Of a stretch of 64,000 nucleotides of DNA, positions 56,882 to 63,933 are shown one piece after another. Made by a program: the position numbers and the translations under genes. The notes under the pieces are model-generated. The model was given only the letters and a program-made list of their open reading frames with translations. It searched no databases and was not told where the DNA came from. How positions within the stretch are numbered: position 1 is the stretch's first letter; the number at the start of each line of letters is the position of its first letter. Location of the stretch: contig NZ_JACIDX010000007.1 in the NCBI RefSeq assembly GCF_014196525.1, positions 124,001 through 188,000 of the forward strand, given 5' to 3'. The DNA comes from Novosphingobium sediminicola (GTDB taxonomy: Bacteria > Pseudomonadota > Alphaproteobacteria > Sphingomonadales > Sphingomonadaceae).

Positions 56882-57634
56882 ATGGCTTTGCGGCCCTATA
56901 TCGTCGGCAACTGGAAGATGAACGGGCTGCGCGCCACGCTGGCCGAGGCGCGCGCGATCGACCGCGTGGCGGCCCGCTATCCGGCGGTGGATGTGGGCAT
57001 CGCCCCGCCTTTCACGCTGGTCCATGCGATGGCCGAGGAAGCCCAGGCGATGGCCGTGGGCGGCCAGGACGTCCATGCCAAGCCCAGCGGCGCCTTTACC
57101 GGCAATATTTCCGCGCCCATGCTGGAAGACGCGGGCGCGCGCTTCACCATCGTTGGCCATAGCGAGCGTCGCAGCCTGCATGGCGAGAGCGACGGTGATG
57201 TGCAGGCCAAGGCGGTTGCCGCGCGTGCGGCGGGTCTGGGCGTGATCCTGTGCGTGGGCGAAACCGAGGCCGAGCGCGACGCCGGGCAGGCCGAAGCGGT
57301 GGTTTCGGGCCAGTTGCACGGCTCGCTGCCCAAGGAAGGCGCCGAGGGTCTGGCCGTGGCTTATGAGCCGGTCTGGGCCATCGGCACGGGTCGCGTCCCT
57401 TCGGTTGAGGATGTGGCCGCGATGCACCGCGCGATCCGCGCTGATCTGGTCGCCATCTATGGCGATGCGGGCAAGGGCGTGCGTATCCTTTACGGCGGCT
57501 CGGTCAATGCGGGCAATGCTTCGGAATTGCTGGGCGTGGCCGATGTCGGCGGCGCGCTGGTCGGCGGGGCCAGCCTGACGGCGGAGAGCTTTGCCGCGAT
57601 CATCAATGCAGCCGCGATGCTGATCGAAGGCTGA
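56882..57634 (+). CDS. tpiA: Triosephosphate isomerase
   Basis: TpiA interconverts dihydroxyacetone phosphate and glyceraldehyde 3-phosphate. The 250-aa product has NWKMN, VGHSERR (His95), AYEPVWAIGTG (Glu165 and loop 6) and GGSVN. A GGAAGGAC-like ribosome site precedes the ATG. Divergent from ppiD with a 288-bp gap that holds no other gene I can see. Confidence 0.97.
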   Translation: MALRPYIVGNWKMNGLRATLAEARAIDRVAARYPAVDVGIAPPFTLVHAMAEEAQAMAVGGQDVHAKPSGAFTGNISAPMLEDAGARFTIVGHSERRSLHGESDGDVQAKAVAARAAGLGVILCVGETEAERDAGQAEAVVSGQLHGSLPKEGAEGLAVAYEPVWAIGTGRVPSVEDVAAMHRAIRADLVAIYGDAGKGVRILYGGSVNAGNASELLGVADVGGALVGGASLTAESFAAIINAAAMLIEG

Positions 57635-57777
57635 GGTTCTACGCCCGGATGACGGCCCAGGTTGGGGTGGGGTGGAAGCACCCCCTTGCAACTGGGCTCT
57701 CGCGCGCTTAGATGCGCGCCATTCCATTCATGCGGTGGCTTCCCTTTGGGCGGTCGCCATGTCGAGAGTCGCGCTTC

Positions 57778-58119
57778 ATGTTCATCTTCCTTATTGTGCT
57801 TCAGGCCATTGTCGCGGCCATGCTGGTCGTGGTGATCCTGATTCAGAAGTCGGAAGGCGGCGGGCTGGGCGTTGGCGGCAGCCCTTCGGGCTTTATGTCG
57901 GCGCGCGGCGCGGCGGACTTTCTGACGCGCAGCACGGGCGTTCTGGCCGCGATTTTTGTCGGCCTGTCGATCGTTCTTGCGGCTCTGGCCGTGGCCAGCG
58001 CGACGAGCCAGAAGGTTGATACCTCGCTCGACCGCAGCGTTTCGGCCCCGGCTGCTGCTCCGGCTGCCCCTGTGGCTCCGCTTCCCGCCGATCCGCTGGC
58101 CGGCGCGGCCAAGAAGTAA
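57778..58119 (+). CDS. secG: Protein translocase subunit SecG
   Basis: SecG is the small third subunit of the SecYEG channel. The 113-aa product has helix one (FIFLIVLQAIVAAMLVVVIL), the conserved loop QKSEGGGLGVGGSPSG and helix two (VLAAIFVGLSIVLAALAV), then a Pro/Ala-rich tail. ATG 57778 is chosen over an upstream one lacking homology. It lies between tpiA and pyrG on the same strand. Confidence 0.93.
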   Translation: MFIFLIVLQAIVAAMLVVVILIQKSEGGGLGVGGSPSGFMSARGAADFLTRSTGVLAAIFVGLSIVLAALAVASATSQKVDTSLDRSVSAPAAAPAAPVAPLPADPLAGAAKK

Positions 58120-58133
58120 TCTGGTGTTATTGT

Positions 58134-58171
58134 GCCGACCACCCTGCCGCATTCGCGGTGGGGTGGTCGGC
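58134..58171 (+). terminator. Strong hairpin after secG
   Basis: GCCGACCACCCTGCCGC pairs with GCGGTGGGGTGGTCGGC over 17 positions (two G-T wobbles) around an ATTC loop, 15 nt past the secG stop. It is followed by GTTTGGG, a weak U-tract, so it may terminate, protect the secG 3' end or form a pyrG leader structure. Confidence 0.6.
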
Positions 58172-58183
58172 GTTTGGGCATTC

Positions 58184-58205
58184 CGCCGTCTGCGGCGCGT
58201 TTTTT
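58184..58205 (+). terminator. Short rho-independent terminator before pyrG
   Basis: CGCCG-TCTG-CGGCG stem-loop followed by CGTTTTTT. It lies 12 nt beyond the larger hairpin and about 93 nt before the pyrG start, so pyrG either has its own promoter just downstream or is controlled by read-through. Confidence 0.55.
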
Positions 58206-58297
58206 GCGCGTCTATGCACAAGGCTGTGGATTGCTTGCTCGCTGGCGCGCATTGCGCGCTTGGATTGATGGTTCAAAAAAGGTAAGGCGCAATCCCC

Positions 58298-59929
58298 ATG
58301 GCGCGGTATATTTTCATCACCGGCGGCGTGGTCTCCTCGCTGGGCAAGGGTCTTATGGCGGCTTCACTGGCCGCTTTGTTGCAGGCGCGTGGCTTCAAGG
58401 TCCGCATCCGTAAGTTCGACCCCTATCTCAACGTCGACCCCGGCACCATGAGCCCGTATCAGCATGGCGAAGTCTATGTGACCGACGATGGCGCAGAGAC
58501 CGACCTCGATCTGGGGCATTATGAACGCTTTACCGGCGTTTCGGCGCGCAAGAGCGACAATATCACCTCGGGCCGCATCTATCAGACGATCATCGCCAAG
58601 GAGCGCCGCGGCGACTATCTGGGCGCGACGGTGCAGGTTATCCCGCATGTGACCGATGCGATCAAGGATTTCGCGCAGGCCGATACCGAGGATCTGGATT
58701 TCGTGCTGTGCGAAATCGGCGGCACGGTGGGCGACATCGAAGGCCTGCCCTTCATCGAGGCGATCCGTCAGCTGCGCAATGAACTGGGTCGCGAGCAGAC
58801 CTGCTTCGCCCATGTCACGCTGGTGCCCTACATCGCGGCGGCAGGCGAGCTGAAGACCAAGCCGACTCAGCACTCGGTGCGCGAGCTGACCTCTTACGGC
58901 ATCCAGCCCGATGTGCTGCTGTGCCGTTGCGAGCAGGAATTGCCCGAGAACGAGCGCCGCAAGATCGCGCTTTTCTGCAACGTGCGGATGGAAGCGGTGA
59001 TCCCGGCGCTCGACGCGCCCAATATCTATGCCGTGCCGCTGCAATATCACGCCGAAGGGCTGGACAATGCGGTGCTGCACCACTTTGGCCTGACCGCACC
59101 CGAGCCGGTGCTGGACCGCTGGCAGGCGCTGACCAAGACCTATGGCAGCCCCGAGGGCGAAGTGACCATTGGCGTGGTGGGCAAATATGTCGTGCTTCAG
59201 GATGCCTATAAGTCGCTGAACGAAGCGCTGGTGCATGGCGGCATTGCCAACAAGGTCAAGGTCCATATCAAGTGGATTGACGCGGAAATCTTTGAAAAGG
59301 ATGACGCCGAGATCGCCGCCACGCTCGAACCGCTGCACGGCATCCTTGTGCCCGGCGGCTTTGGCGAGCGCGGCACCGAGGGCAAGATCTCGGCGGTCCG
59401 TTTCGCGCGCGAACGCAAGGTGCCGTTCTTCGGCATCTGTCTGGGCATGCAGATGGCCTGCATCGAAGGCGCGCGCAATACGGCGGGGATCGCGGATGCT
59501 TCCTCGACCGAATTTGGCGAAACCAAGGAACCGGTCGTCGGCATCATCACCGAATGGATGAGCGAAGAGGGGCTGCAACAGCGCACCGCCGAAACCGATC
59601 TGGGCGGCACGATGCGCCTTGGCGCCTATGAGGCCAAGCTGGCGGGCAACAGTCATGTCGCGGCGATCTATGGCACCGAAACCATCAGCGAGCGCCACCG
59701 CCATCGTTACGAAGTGAACTCGCATTACCGCGAGGCGCTGGAGCATGGCGGGCTGGTGTTCTCGGGCATGTCGCCCGATGGCCTGCTGCCCGAAATCGTC
59801 GAGCGGCCGGACCATCCGTGGTTTGTCGGTGTGCAGTTCCACCCTGAGCTGAAGAGCCGTCCGTTTGAGCCGCATCCGCTGTTTGCCGGGTTCATCGGCG
59901 CGGCGGTGCGTCAGGCGCGGTTGGTTTAA
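58298..59929 (+). CDS. pyrG: CTP synthase
   Basis: PyrG aminates UTP to CTP. The 543-aa product has the synthetase P-loop-like [20 protein letters not shown] near the N-terminus and a C-terminal glutaminase with GGFGERG, the catalytic Cys in GICLGMQMA and His-Glu in QFHPELKS. Length is normal. The 178-bp gap upstream contains two hairpins, a plausible regulatory leader. Confidence 0.97.
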   Translation: MARYIFITGGVVSSLGKGLMAASLAALLQARGFKVRIRKFDPYLNVDPGTMSPYQHGEVYVTDDGAETDLDLGHYERFTGVSARKSDNITSGRIYQTIIAKERRGDYLGATVQVIPHVTDAIKDFAQADTEDLDFVLCEIGGTVGDIEGLPFIEAIRQLRNELGREQTCFAHVTLVPYIAAAGELKTKPTQHSVRELTSYGIQPDVLLCRCEQELPENERRKIALFCNVRMEAVIPALDAPNIYAVPLQYHAEGLDNAVLHHFGLTAPEPVLDRWQALTKTYGSPEGEVTIGVVGKYVVLQDAYKSLNEALVHGGIANKVKVHIKWIDAEIFEKDDAEIAATLEPLHGILVPGGFGERGTEGKISAVRFARERKVPFFGICLGMQMACIEGARNTAGIADASSTEFGETKEPVVGIITEWMSEEGLQQRTAETDLGGTMRLGAYEAKLAGNSHVAAIYGTETISERHRHRYEVNSHYREALEHGGLVFSGMSPDGLLPEIVERPDHPWFVGVQFHPELKSRPFEPHPLFAGFIGAAVRQARLV

Positions 59930-59936
59930 GGGTTAG

Positions 59937-60143
59937 GTGCCTCCGGCGGGCAAAAGGGCGGGGGCCCTTTGCAATCCCGTTAACGGGGTGGGTTTGGAGG
60001 CCTTGTGTTGTAATAATTAAAGCCTGCGGCGCATTCCATTGGCGCCGCAGGCTTTAATTTTGCAAATGTCGCGTCCGACACAAAACGCCGAACTCTGCGC
60101 GCAGCGCAGACAGTAACGGGAGCGCGAGGGTCTAGACCCTCGC
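59937..60143 (+). repeat. Dispersed palindromic intergenic repeat, copy 3
   Basis: Forward copy with the same block order as copy 2: GCAAAAGGGC/GCCCTTTGC-like arms near 59950-59972, an 18-bp perfect inverted repeat AATTAAAGCCTGCGGCGC/GCGCCGCAGGCTTTAATT (60015-60032 and 60042-60059), CGCGTCCGACACAAAACGCC near 60070, and GCGAGGGTCTAGACCCTCGC at 60124-60143. Lies between convergent pyrG and the DUF454 gene. The A/T-flanked long hairpin looks like a bidirectional terminator. Confidence 0.9.
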
Positions 60144-60152
60144 ATCATCTTC

Positions 60153-60503
60153 CTATTCCGCCCTTGTCCAAATCCAAGACCCGGACAGAACCATCACCCC
60201 GGCCGGGATCAGCACCCAAGGCCACCCAGCCGTAAACGCCGTAATCCCCACCGACACCGCCATAGCGATCAGCGCTGCCTTCTTGGCCCTTCGCGGGATC
60301 GCCCGCCGCTCACGCCACTGGCGCAAAGGCGGGCCATAGGTGGGGTGATCGAGCAAGCGCTGCTCCCACGCCGGATTGGAGCGGGCAAAGCAGAACAGCG
60401 CCAGCAGCAGGAACGGCACCGTGGGCAAGAGTGGCAGAAACGCCCCCACAATGCCAAGGCCGACAAAGAACAGGCCGCCCGCTTGATAAAGGTGGCGGCG
60501 CAT
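60153..60503 (-). CDS. DUF454 (YbaN-like) membrane protein
   Basis: The 116-aa product has two or three membrane segments and the family pattern GLGIVGAFLPLLPTVPFLLLA, CFARSNPAWEQRLLDHPTYG in the N-terminal half (CFARS, then hydrophilic loop with PLRQWRERRAIPRRAK), and a WPWVLIPAGVMVL helix. DUF454/YbaN is of unknown function. It follows sufE by 6 bp, so it closes the psp-sufE unit. Confidence 0.92.
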   Translation of the reverse strand: MRRHLYQAGGLFFVGLGIVGAFLPLLPTVPFLLLALFCFARSNPAWEQRLLDHPTYGPPLRQWRERRAIPRRAKKAALIAMAVSVGITAFTAGWPWVLIPAGVMVLSGSWIWTRAE

Positions 60504-60509
60504 GTCCGG

Positions 60510-60917
60510 TCAGCCCGCCGCGAGCCGCGATGCGTGATCCTTGATCAGCGCGATCATGTTGGGCACGCCTTGGGTACGGTTGCTGGAAAGCTGGTTTTTG
60601 AGATCGAAGGGCGCCAGCGCCTCGGCAATGTCCATCGCTGCCACTTCATCGGCAGGCTTGCCCTGCACCGCTGACAGCACCAGCGCGATGATGCCTTTGG
60701 TGATTGCCGCGTTCGAATCGGCCAGGAATTGCAGCCGGTCGCCCTGTTCCACCGGATAGACCCAGACGCTGGCCGAACATCCGCGCACCAGTGTGGCGTC
60801 GGTTTTCAGCGCGTCGGGCATGGGGTCCAGTTCGCGGCCCAGTTCGATCAACAGGCGGTAACGTTCGTCGGCTTCGAGGAATTCATATTCCTCGGCAATA
60901 TCGGAAAGGCTGCGCAT
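60510..60917 (-). CDS. sufE: Sulfur acceptor SufE
   Basis: SufE takes persulfide from the cysteine desulfurase SufS and feeds it to SufBCD for iron-sulfur assembly. The 135-aa product has the catalytic cysteine in VRGCSASVWVYP (near residue 49) and the C-terminal GVPNMIALIKDHA typical of the family. Start at 60917. No other suf gene is adjacent; it sits at the end of the psp cluster, 25 bp after the fourth PspB-like gene. Confidence 0.93.
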   Translation of the reverse strand: MRSLSDIAEEYEFLEADERYRLLIELGRELDPMPDALKTDATLVRGCSASVWVYPVEQGDRLQFLADSNAAITKGIIALVLSAVQGKPADEVAAMDIAEALAPFDLKNQLSSNRTQGVPNMIALIKDHASRLAAG

Positions 60918-60942
60918 GGGGATGCGATAGCGCCCAAGGGGC

Positions 60943-61176
60943 TTATAAATCAACCCCGGCAGCGATTGCCTCCAGCTTGCGGATGCGTTCTTTCAGGTCG
61001 GCGATCTCGATGCGATGCGTGGCCGAGGGCTGGGCGGGCTGATCGGCCTTGCTCACCAGATCAAGTTCGCGGTGCTTGAGCGTCAGCCATCCCGACCATC
61101 CGCGCAGCAGGGCGATGCTGAGCATGGCGATGGCGGTCAGGGCGGAAACCAGTTCGGGCAGGGTCAGGCTGTCCAT
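60943..61176 (-). CDS. PspB-like small membrane protein (paralogue 4)
   Basis: The 77-aa product has one N-terminal helix (LVSALTAIAMLSIALLRGW) and a short C-terminal coil (IEIADLKERIRKLEAIAAGVDL, abbreviated) that matches the L-x-E-R-I-x-x-L-E core of its neighbours and of PspB. It is the most divergent and lacks the final IEALR piece. A CGGAGC site precedes the ATG. Fourth of four tandem paralogues. Confidence 0.78.
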   Translation of the reverse strand: MDSLTLPELVSALTAIAMLSIALLRGWSGWLTLKHRELDLVSKADQPAQPSATHRIEIADLKERIRKLEAIAAGVDL

Positions 61177-61221
61177 GGGGAATGCTCCGATTGATCGGTC
61201 GCGGGTTTAACGGTCGTGGGT

Positions 61222-61482
61222 TTAACGATCGCGTAGGGCTTCGATTTCGGCCGAGAGGTGCTCGGCGCTGCGCCCTTCGAGCGAGGAGGAGGTGGCGATG
61301 CGTTCCAGCACGCGGATGCGTTCGCGCAGGGCCTCGACCTCGGCATCCTGGGCGCGGGCGGCAGGGCGCGTTTCGCCATAGGACATCGCGGCCATTTTGC
61401 GGCGATGGCGCAGGACGATGGCGGTCAGGATGATGCCGGTCCACATCAGGGGGGCAAGGCTGTGAATGAAATCATGCAACAT
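61222..61482 (-). CDS. PspB-like small membrane protein (paralogue 3)
   Basis: The 86-aa product has one membrane helix (APLMWTGIILTAIVL), a basic stretch (RHRRKMAAM) and the coil VEALRERIRVLERIAT ending AEIEALRDR. Same architecture as E. coli PspB (helix, then RERIQALESIL). AAGGGT ribosome site. Presumably binds PspA, PspC or each other at the inner membrane; inferred from likeness only. Confidence 0.8.
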   Translation of the reverse strand: MLHDFIHSLAPLMWTGIILTAIVLRHRRKMAAMSYGETRPAARAQDAEVEALRERIRVLERIATSSSLEGRSAEHLSAEIEALRDR

Positions 61483-61509
61483 GGTTTCGAACCCTTTTAA
61501 CGGCCCCTC

Positions 61510-61800
61510 TTATCGACGGAGCGATTCGATTTCATCGGCCAGATCACGGGCCTTGCGGTCTTCGGTGGCGATGCGTTCGAGCACCTTGATGCGTTCGCGC
61601 AATTCCTCCACCTCGCGGTTCAGGCGCTGGTTCCGGATCTCGGTTTCGGCATTGTCTGCGTGTTCGATGATGGTCTGCTTGCCCTTGTCATCGATGGTCA
61701 CGCGGCGCGCGCGGCCCGACCGGCTGTAAAGGCCCGCCTGAAAAACCTTGGCGACCGAGGTGATGATGACAATAAGAACAATGGCTTCCCAGAAGTTCAT
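61510..61800 (-). CDS. PspB-like small membrane protein (paralogue 2)
   Basis: The 96-aa product has an N-terminal helix (WEAIVLIVIITSVAKVF), a polar linker with GRARRVTIDDKGKQ, and the coil REVEELRERIKVLERIAT ending DEIESLRR. GGAG ribosome site 10 nt upstream. The coil is nearly identical in pattern to paralogues 1 and 3. Confidence 0.8.
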   Translation of the reverse strand: MNFWEAIVLIVIITSVAKVFQAGLYSRSGRARRVTIDDKGKQTIIEHADNAETEIRNQRLNREVEELRERIKVLERIATEDRKARDLADEIESLRR

Positions 61801-61821
61801 GGCAGTCGCTCCGAAGAGGGA

Positions 61822-62124
61822 TCAGTTGAGCGGATCGCGGCGATAGTCTTTGGCGTGGTCTTCAACGCTGCGCGTATCGCGCAATGCCTCGATTTGCGCT
61901 GCAATGTCATAGCCCTTGTCGGTGACAATGCGTTCCAGCACGCGAACCCGTTCCTCCAGCTCGCGCGTTTTGGTGACATATTGGGCGGCGCGTTCGGCGG
62001 TATCGTCGGCGGTGGCGCGGATCTGCATTTCGGCGATGCGCGTCTTGTGCTTGGTCCAGATCGCCACGATCGGGATTGACAAAGCGACAATCGGGATCAG
62101 AGCGCCAATAGTGCCAGCGGACAT
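61822..62124 (-). CDS. PspB-like small membrane protein (paralogue 1)
   Basis: The 100-aa product has an N-terminal helix (IGALIPIVALSIPIVAIW), KHKTRIAEMQIRA, and the coil TRELEERVRVLERIVTDKG ending IAAQIEALRD, then a polar tail. It follows pspC by 26 bp. The coil region also resembles the end of PspC. Confidence 0.8.
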   Translation of the reverse strand: MSAGTIGALIPIVALSIPIVAIWTKHKTRIAEMQIRATADDTAERAAQYVTKTRELEERVRVLERIVTDKGYDIAAQIEALRDTRSVEDHAKDYRRDPLN

Positions 62125-62150
62125 GGAAATTTCCCCCTTATGCTGAGCTT

Positions 62151-62528
62151 TTAGCGCAGCTTTTCGATTTCTTCGGACAGGCGCGGGTTGGAGGAGACAT
62201 AATAGTCCTCAACTGCGGCCAGACGGCGGTCCAGATCGCGAAATTTGGAGCGGACCTCGCGGGTGGTGCGGCCCGGCGACTGGCGCACGCCTTGCCAGAA
62301 GCGCTGCTCCTCGCGGTCGGTATAGAGCGCGCGCGGCTTGTCGGGCGCCAGAAAACCGATGCCGAAATAGATCACCCAGGCGGTGCCCCCGCTCATCGAG
62401 AGCAGGACCAGCGTGGCGATCCGCACCCAAAGGACATCAATTCCGGTGTAATCGGCAATCCCGGCGCAAACGCCCATGAACTTGCCATTGGCCTTGTCAC
62501 GGTAAAAACGGGTGTGGATCGGGTTCAT
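62151..62528 (-). CDS. pspC: Phage shock protein C
   Basis: PspC is a membrane sensor and effector of the envelope-stress Psp response. The 125-aa product has the PspC domain FMGVCAGIADYTGIDVLWVR and a helix LLSMSGGTAWVIYFGIGFLAP, then a soluble tail with LDRRLAAVEDYY and EEIEKLR, similar in pattern to the PspB-like coils. It overlaps pspB (ATGA). Confidence 0.93.
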   Translation of the reverse strand: MNPIHTRFYRDKANGKFMGVCAGIADYTGIDVLWVRIATLVLLSMSGGTAWVIYFGIGFLAPDKPRALYTDREEQRFWQGVRQSPGRTTREVRSKFRDLDRRLAAVEDYYVSSNPRLSEEIEKLR

Positions 62529-62842
62529 CGAAAGCTCCTGTCGGAAGAGCGGGCGCGCATACGGTCAAGGTCCTTGGCAATTTCGCGCAGCGGCTGGTTG
62601 TCGATTTCACGGTTGGGCATCGGCACCGCCGGATGGAACTCGGGATGTTCGGAAGCGACGAGGCGCTCGACCGTGTCCATCCGTTCATCCAGCCGTCGTG
62701 CCAGTTGATAGAGTTCCTCCAGCAGCGCCTCGTCATCCGATGTCAGCGTGGCGGAGGTTTTCCATTTGGTGACATAATGCAGGATGACCCAGGGCAGGCC
62801 AATGAAGAGCGCGCAAATGGCCACCACAGGCACGATATCCAT
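62525..62842 (-). CDS. pspB: Phage shock protein B
   Basis: PspB works with PspC to relieve inhibition of PspF by PspA. The 105-aa product has an N-terminal helix (VPVVAICALFIGLPWVILHYV) and the PspB coil LYQLARRLDERMDTVERLV followed by SEHPEF, matching the AEHPNW of E. coli PspB. It begins 3 nt after the pspA stop. Confidence 0.92.
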   Translation of the reverse strand: MDIVPVVAICALFIGLPWVILHYVTKWKTSATLTSDDEALLEELYQLARRLDERMDTVERLVASEHPEFHPAVPMPNREIDNQPLREIAKDLDRMRARSSDRSFR

Positions 62843-62845
62843 GGC

Positions 62846-63517
62846 TTAGCCCTCCTTCTTCAGAGCGCGCTTCATGGCCTCCAGTTCCTCGTCTACCTTG
62901 TCGCCGGAGGCGAGGGCGGCGATTTCGTCGGCCAGCGTCGGCTTGGCGGCTTCGGCAAGGCCCAGCGCGTCGGCGCGGCCTTCGGCATAATCGACCCGGC
63001 GTTCCAACGCATCGAAGCGCGCCATCGCCTCATCCACCCGCTCGCTGGCCAGCAGCGTGCGCAGTTTTACGCGGTTTTCCGCGCTTTCCAGACGGGCGGC
63101 AATCGCGGTCTGGCGGCTGCGGGCCTCGCGCAGGCGGGTCTGCAGCTTTTCGATGTCGGCCTCAAAGGCGCGCAGGGAATCGTCCAGCACCGCCACCTCG
63201 GACATCAGTTGATCGGCCATGTCCGATGCCTTGCGCTTTTCCACCAGCGCGGCGCGGGCCAGATCCTCGCGGTCCTTGGACAGTGCCAGTTGCGCCTTGT
63301 CGCCCCAATCGGCCTGAAGCCGGTCGAGCTTGGCGATATGGCGGCGCATCTCCTTCTGGTCGGCAATGGTGCGGGCGGCCGACGCGCGCACTTCGACCAG
63401 CGTTTCCTCCATTTCGAGGATGATCATGCGGATCATCTTGGAAGGATCCTCGGCCTTTTCCAGAAGATCGGAGAAATTGGCGGCGATAATGTCGCGGGTG
63501 CGGCTGAAAATGCCCAT
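62846..63517 (-). CDS. pspA: Phage shock protein A
   Basis: PspA is a cytoplasmic coiled-coil ESCRT-III-like protein that protects damaged inner membrane and, when idle, inhibits PspF. The 223-aa product starts MGIFSRTRDIIAANFSDLLEKAEDP (first 20 residues: MGIFSRTRDIIAANFSDLLE), exactly the family N-terminus, with a GGGAG site. The frame is open a further 95 codons upstream, but that part is not PspA-like. Transcribed from a sigma-54 promoter at 63814-63830. Confidence 0.95.
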   Translation of the reverse strand: MGIFSRTRDIIAANFSDLLEKAEDPSKMIRMIILEMEETLVEVRASAARTIADQKEMRRHIAKLDRLQADWGDKAQLALSKDREDLARAALVEKRKASDMADQLMSEVAVLDDSLRAFEADIEKLQTRLREARSRQTAIAARLESAENRVKLRTLLASERVDEAMARFDALERRVDYAEGRADALGLAEAAKPTLADEIAALASGDKVDEELEAMKRALKKEG

Positions 63518-63603
63518 GCGGCTTGCTCCCGAAGATGGATTGGATTGCAGTTTCTCGATTTCCCGTTCTAGCCTGTTATGACCTCGCGAGAAATCCTGAA
63601 GCG

Positions 63604-63695
63604 AAAAAAACCGGGCCGGAGGGGAAGATGTCCGATCGCGCAGGGGCGTTGCGCGATCATCACCCGATGAGCGGGCAAGCAGACCCTCCGGCCCG
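63604..63695 (-). promoter_or_regulatory. Terminator-like structure in the psp leader
   Basis: On the minus strand CGGGCCGGAGGG (63695-63684) pairs perfectly with CCCTCCGGCCCG (63623-63612) and is followed by G and seven T residues. The 60-nt loop holds a second perfect hairpin, GATCGCGC/GCGCGATC (63634-63641, 63651-63658). It lies between the sigma-54 promoter and pspA, so it could be an attenuator. Confidence 0.65.
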
Positions 63696-63813
63696 TCTTT
63701 CGCCAGACCCATGGGGGTGCGCATCGAGTGTGTCGGCGATGCGCCAGCCATGCCGGGGGTGTCGGCATGAGTGGTGGGGTCGAGAGGCGAAAGTTTGTTC
63801 ATGGCGGTTGTAT

Positions 63814-63830
63814 CGCAAAGCCCGTGCCAA
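63814..63830 (-). promoter_or_regulatory. Sigma-54 promoter of the psp operon
   Basis: The minus strand reads TTGGCACGGGCTTTGCG, matching the sigma-54 -24/-12 consensus TTGGCACG-N4-TTGC with the GG and GC exactly 10 nt apart. Transcription should start near 63803, giving a leader of about 285 nt before pspA. Divergent pspF encodes the expected activator. The rest of the 416-bp gap (63518-63933) holds the leader and, near pspF, presumably its activator sites. Confidence 0.9.
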
Positions 63831-63933
63831 TTTGCCGATGGCGCGGAAATCGGCGGTTTTGGGGTGGGCGCTGCTTGACGGAATTTGCAGCTTTTGCCAA
63901 ACTTCAGGAAATTTCACCAAGGATAGGCAATTC

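Noticed and set aside
62846..63802. PspA annotated from 63802 as a 318-aa protein
   Set aside because: The family N-terminus MGIFSR starts at 63517 with its own ribosome site; the extension is unlike PspA. Kept only as a finding.
63887..63900. Second sigma-54-like site TTGGCAAAAGCTGC on the minus strand
   Set aside because: GG and GC are 8 nt apart instead of 10; the site at 63814-63830 is a much better match.
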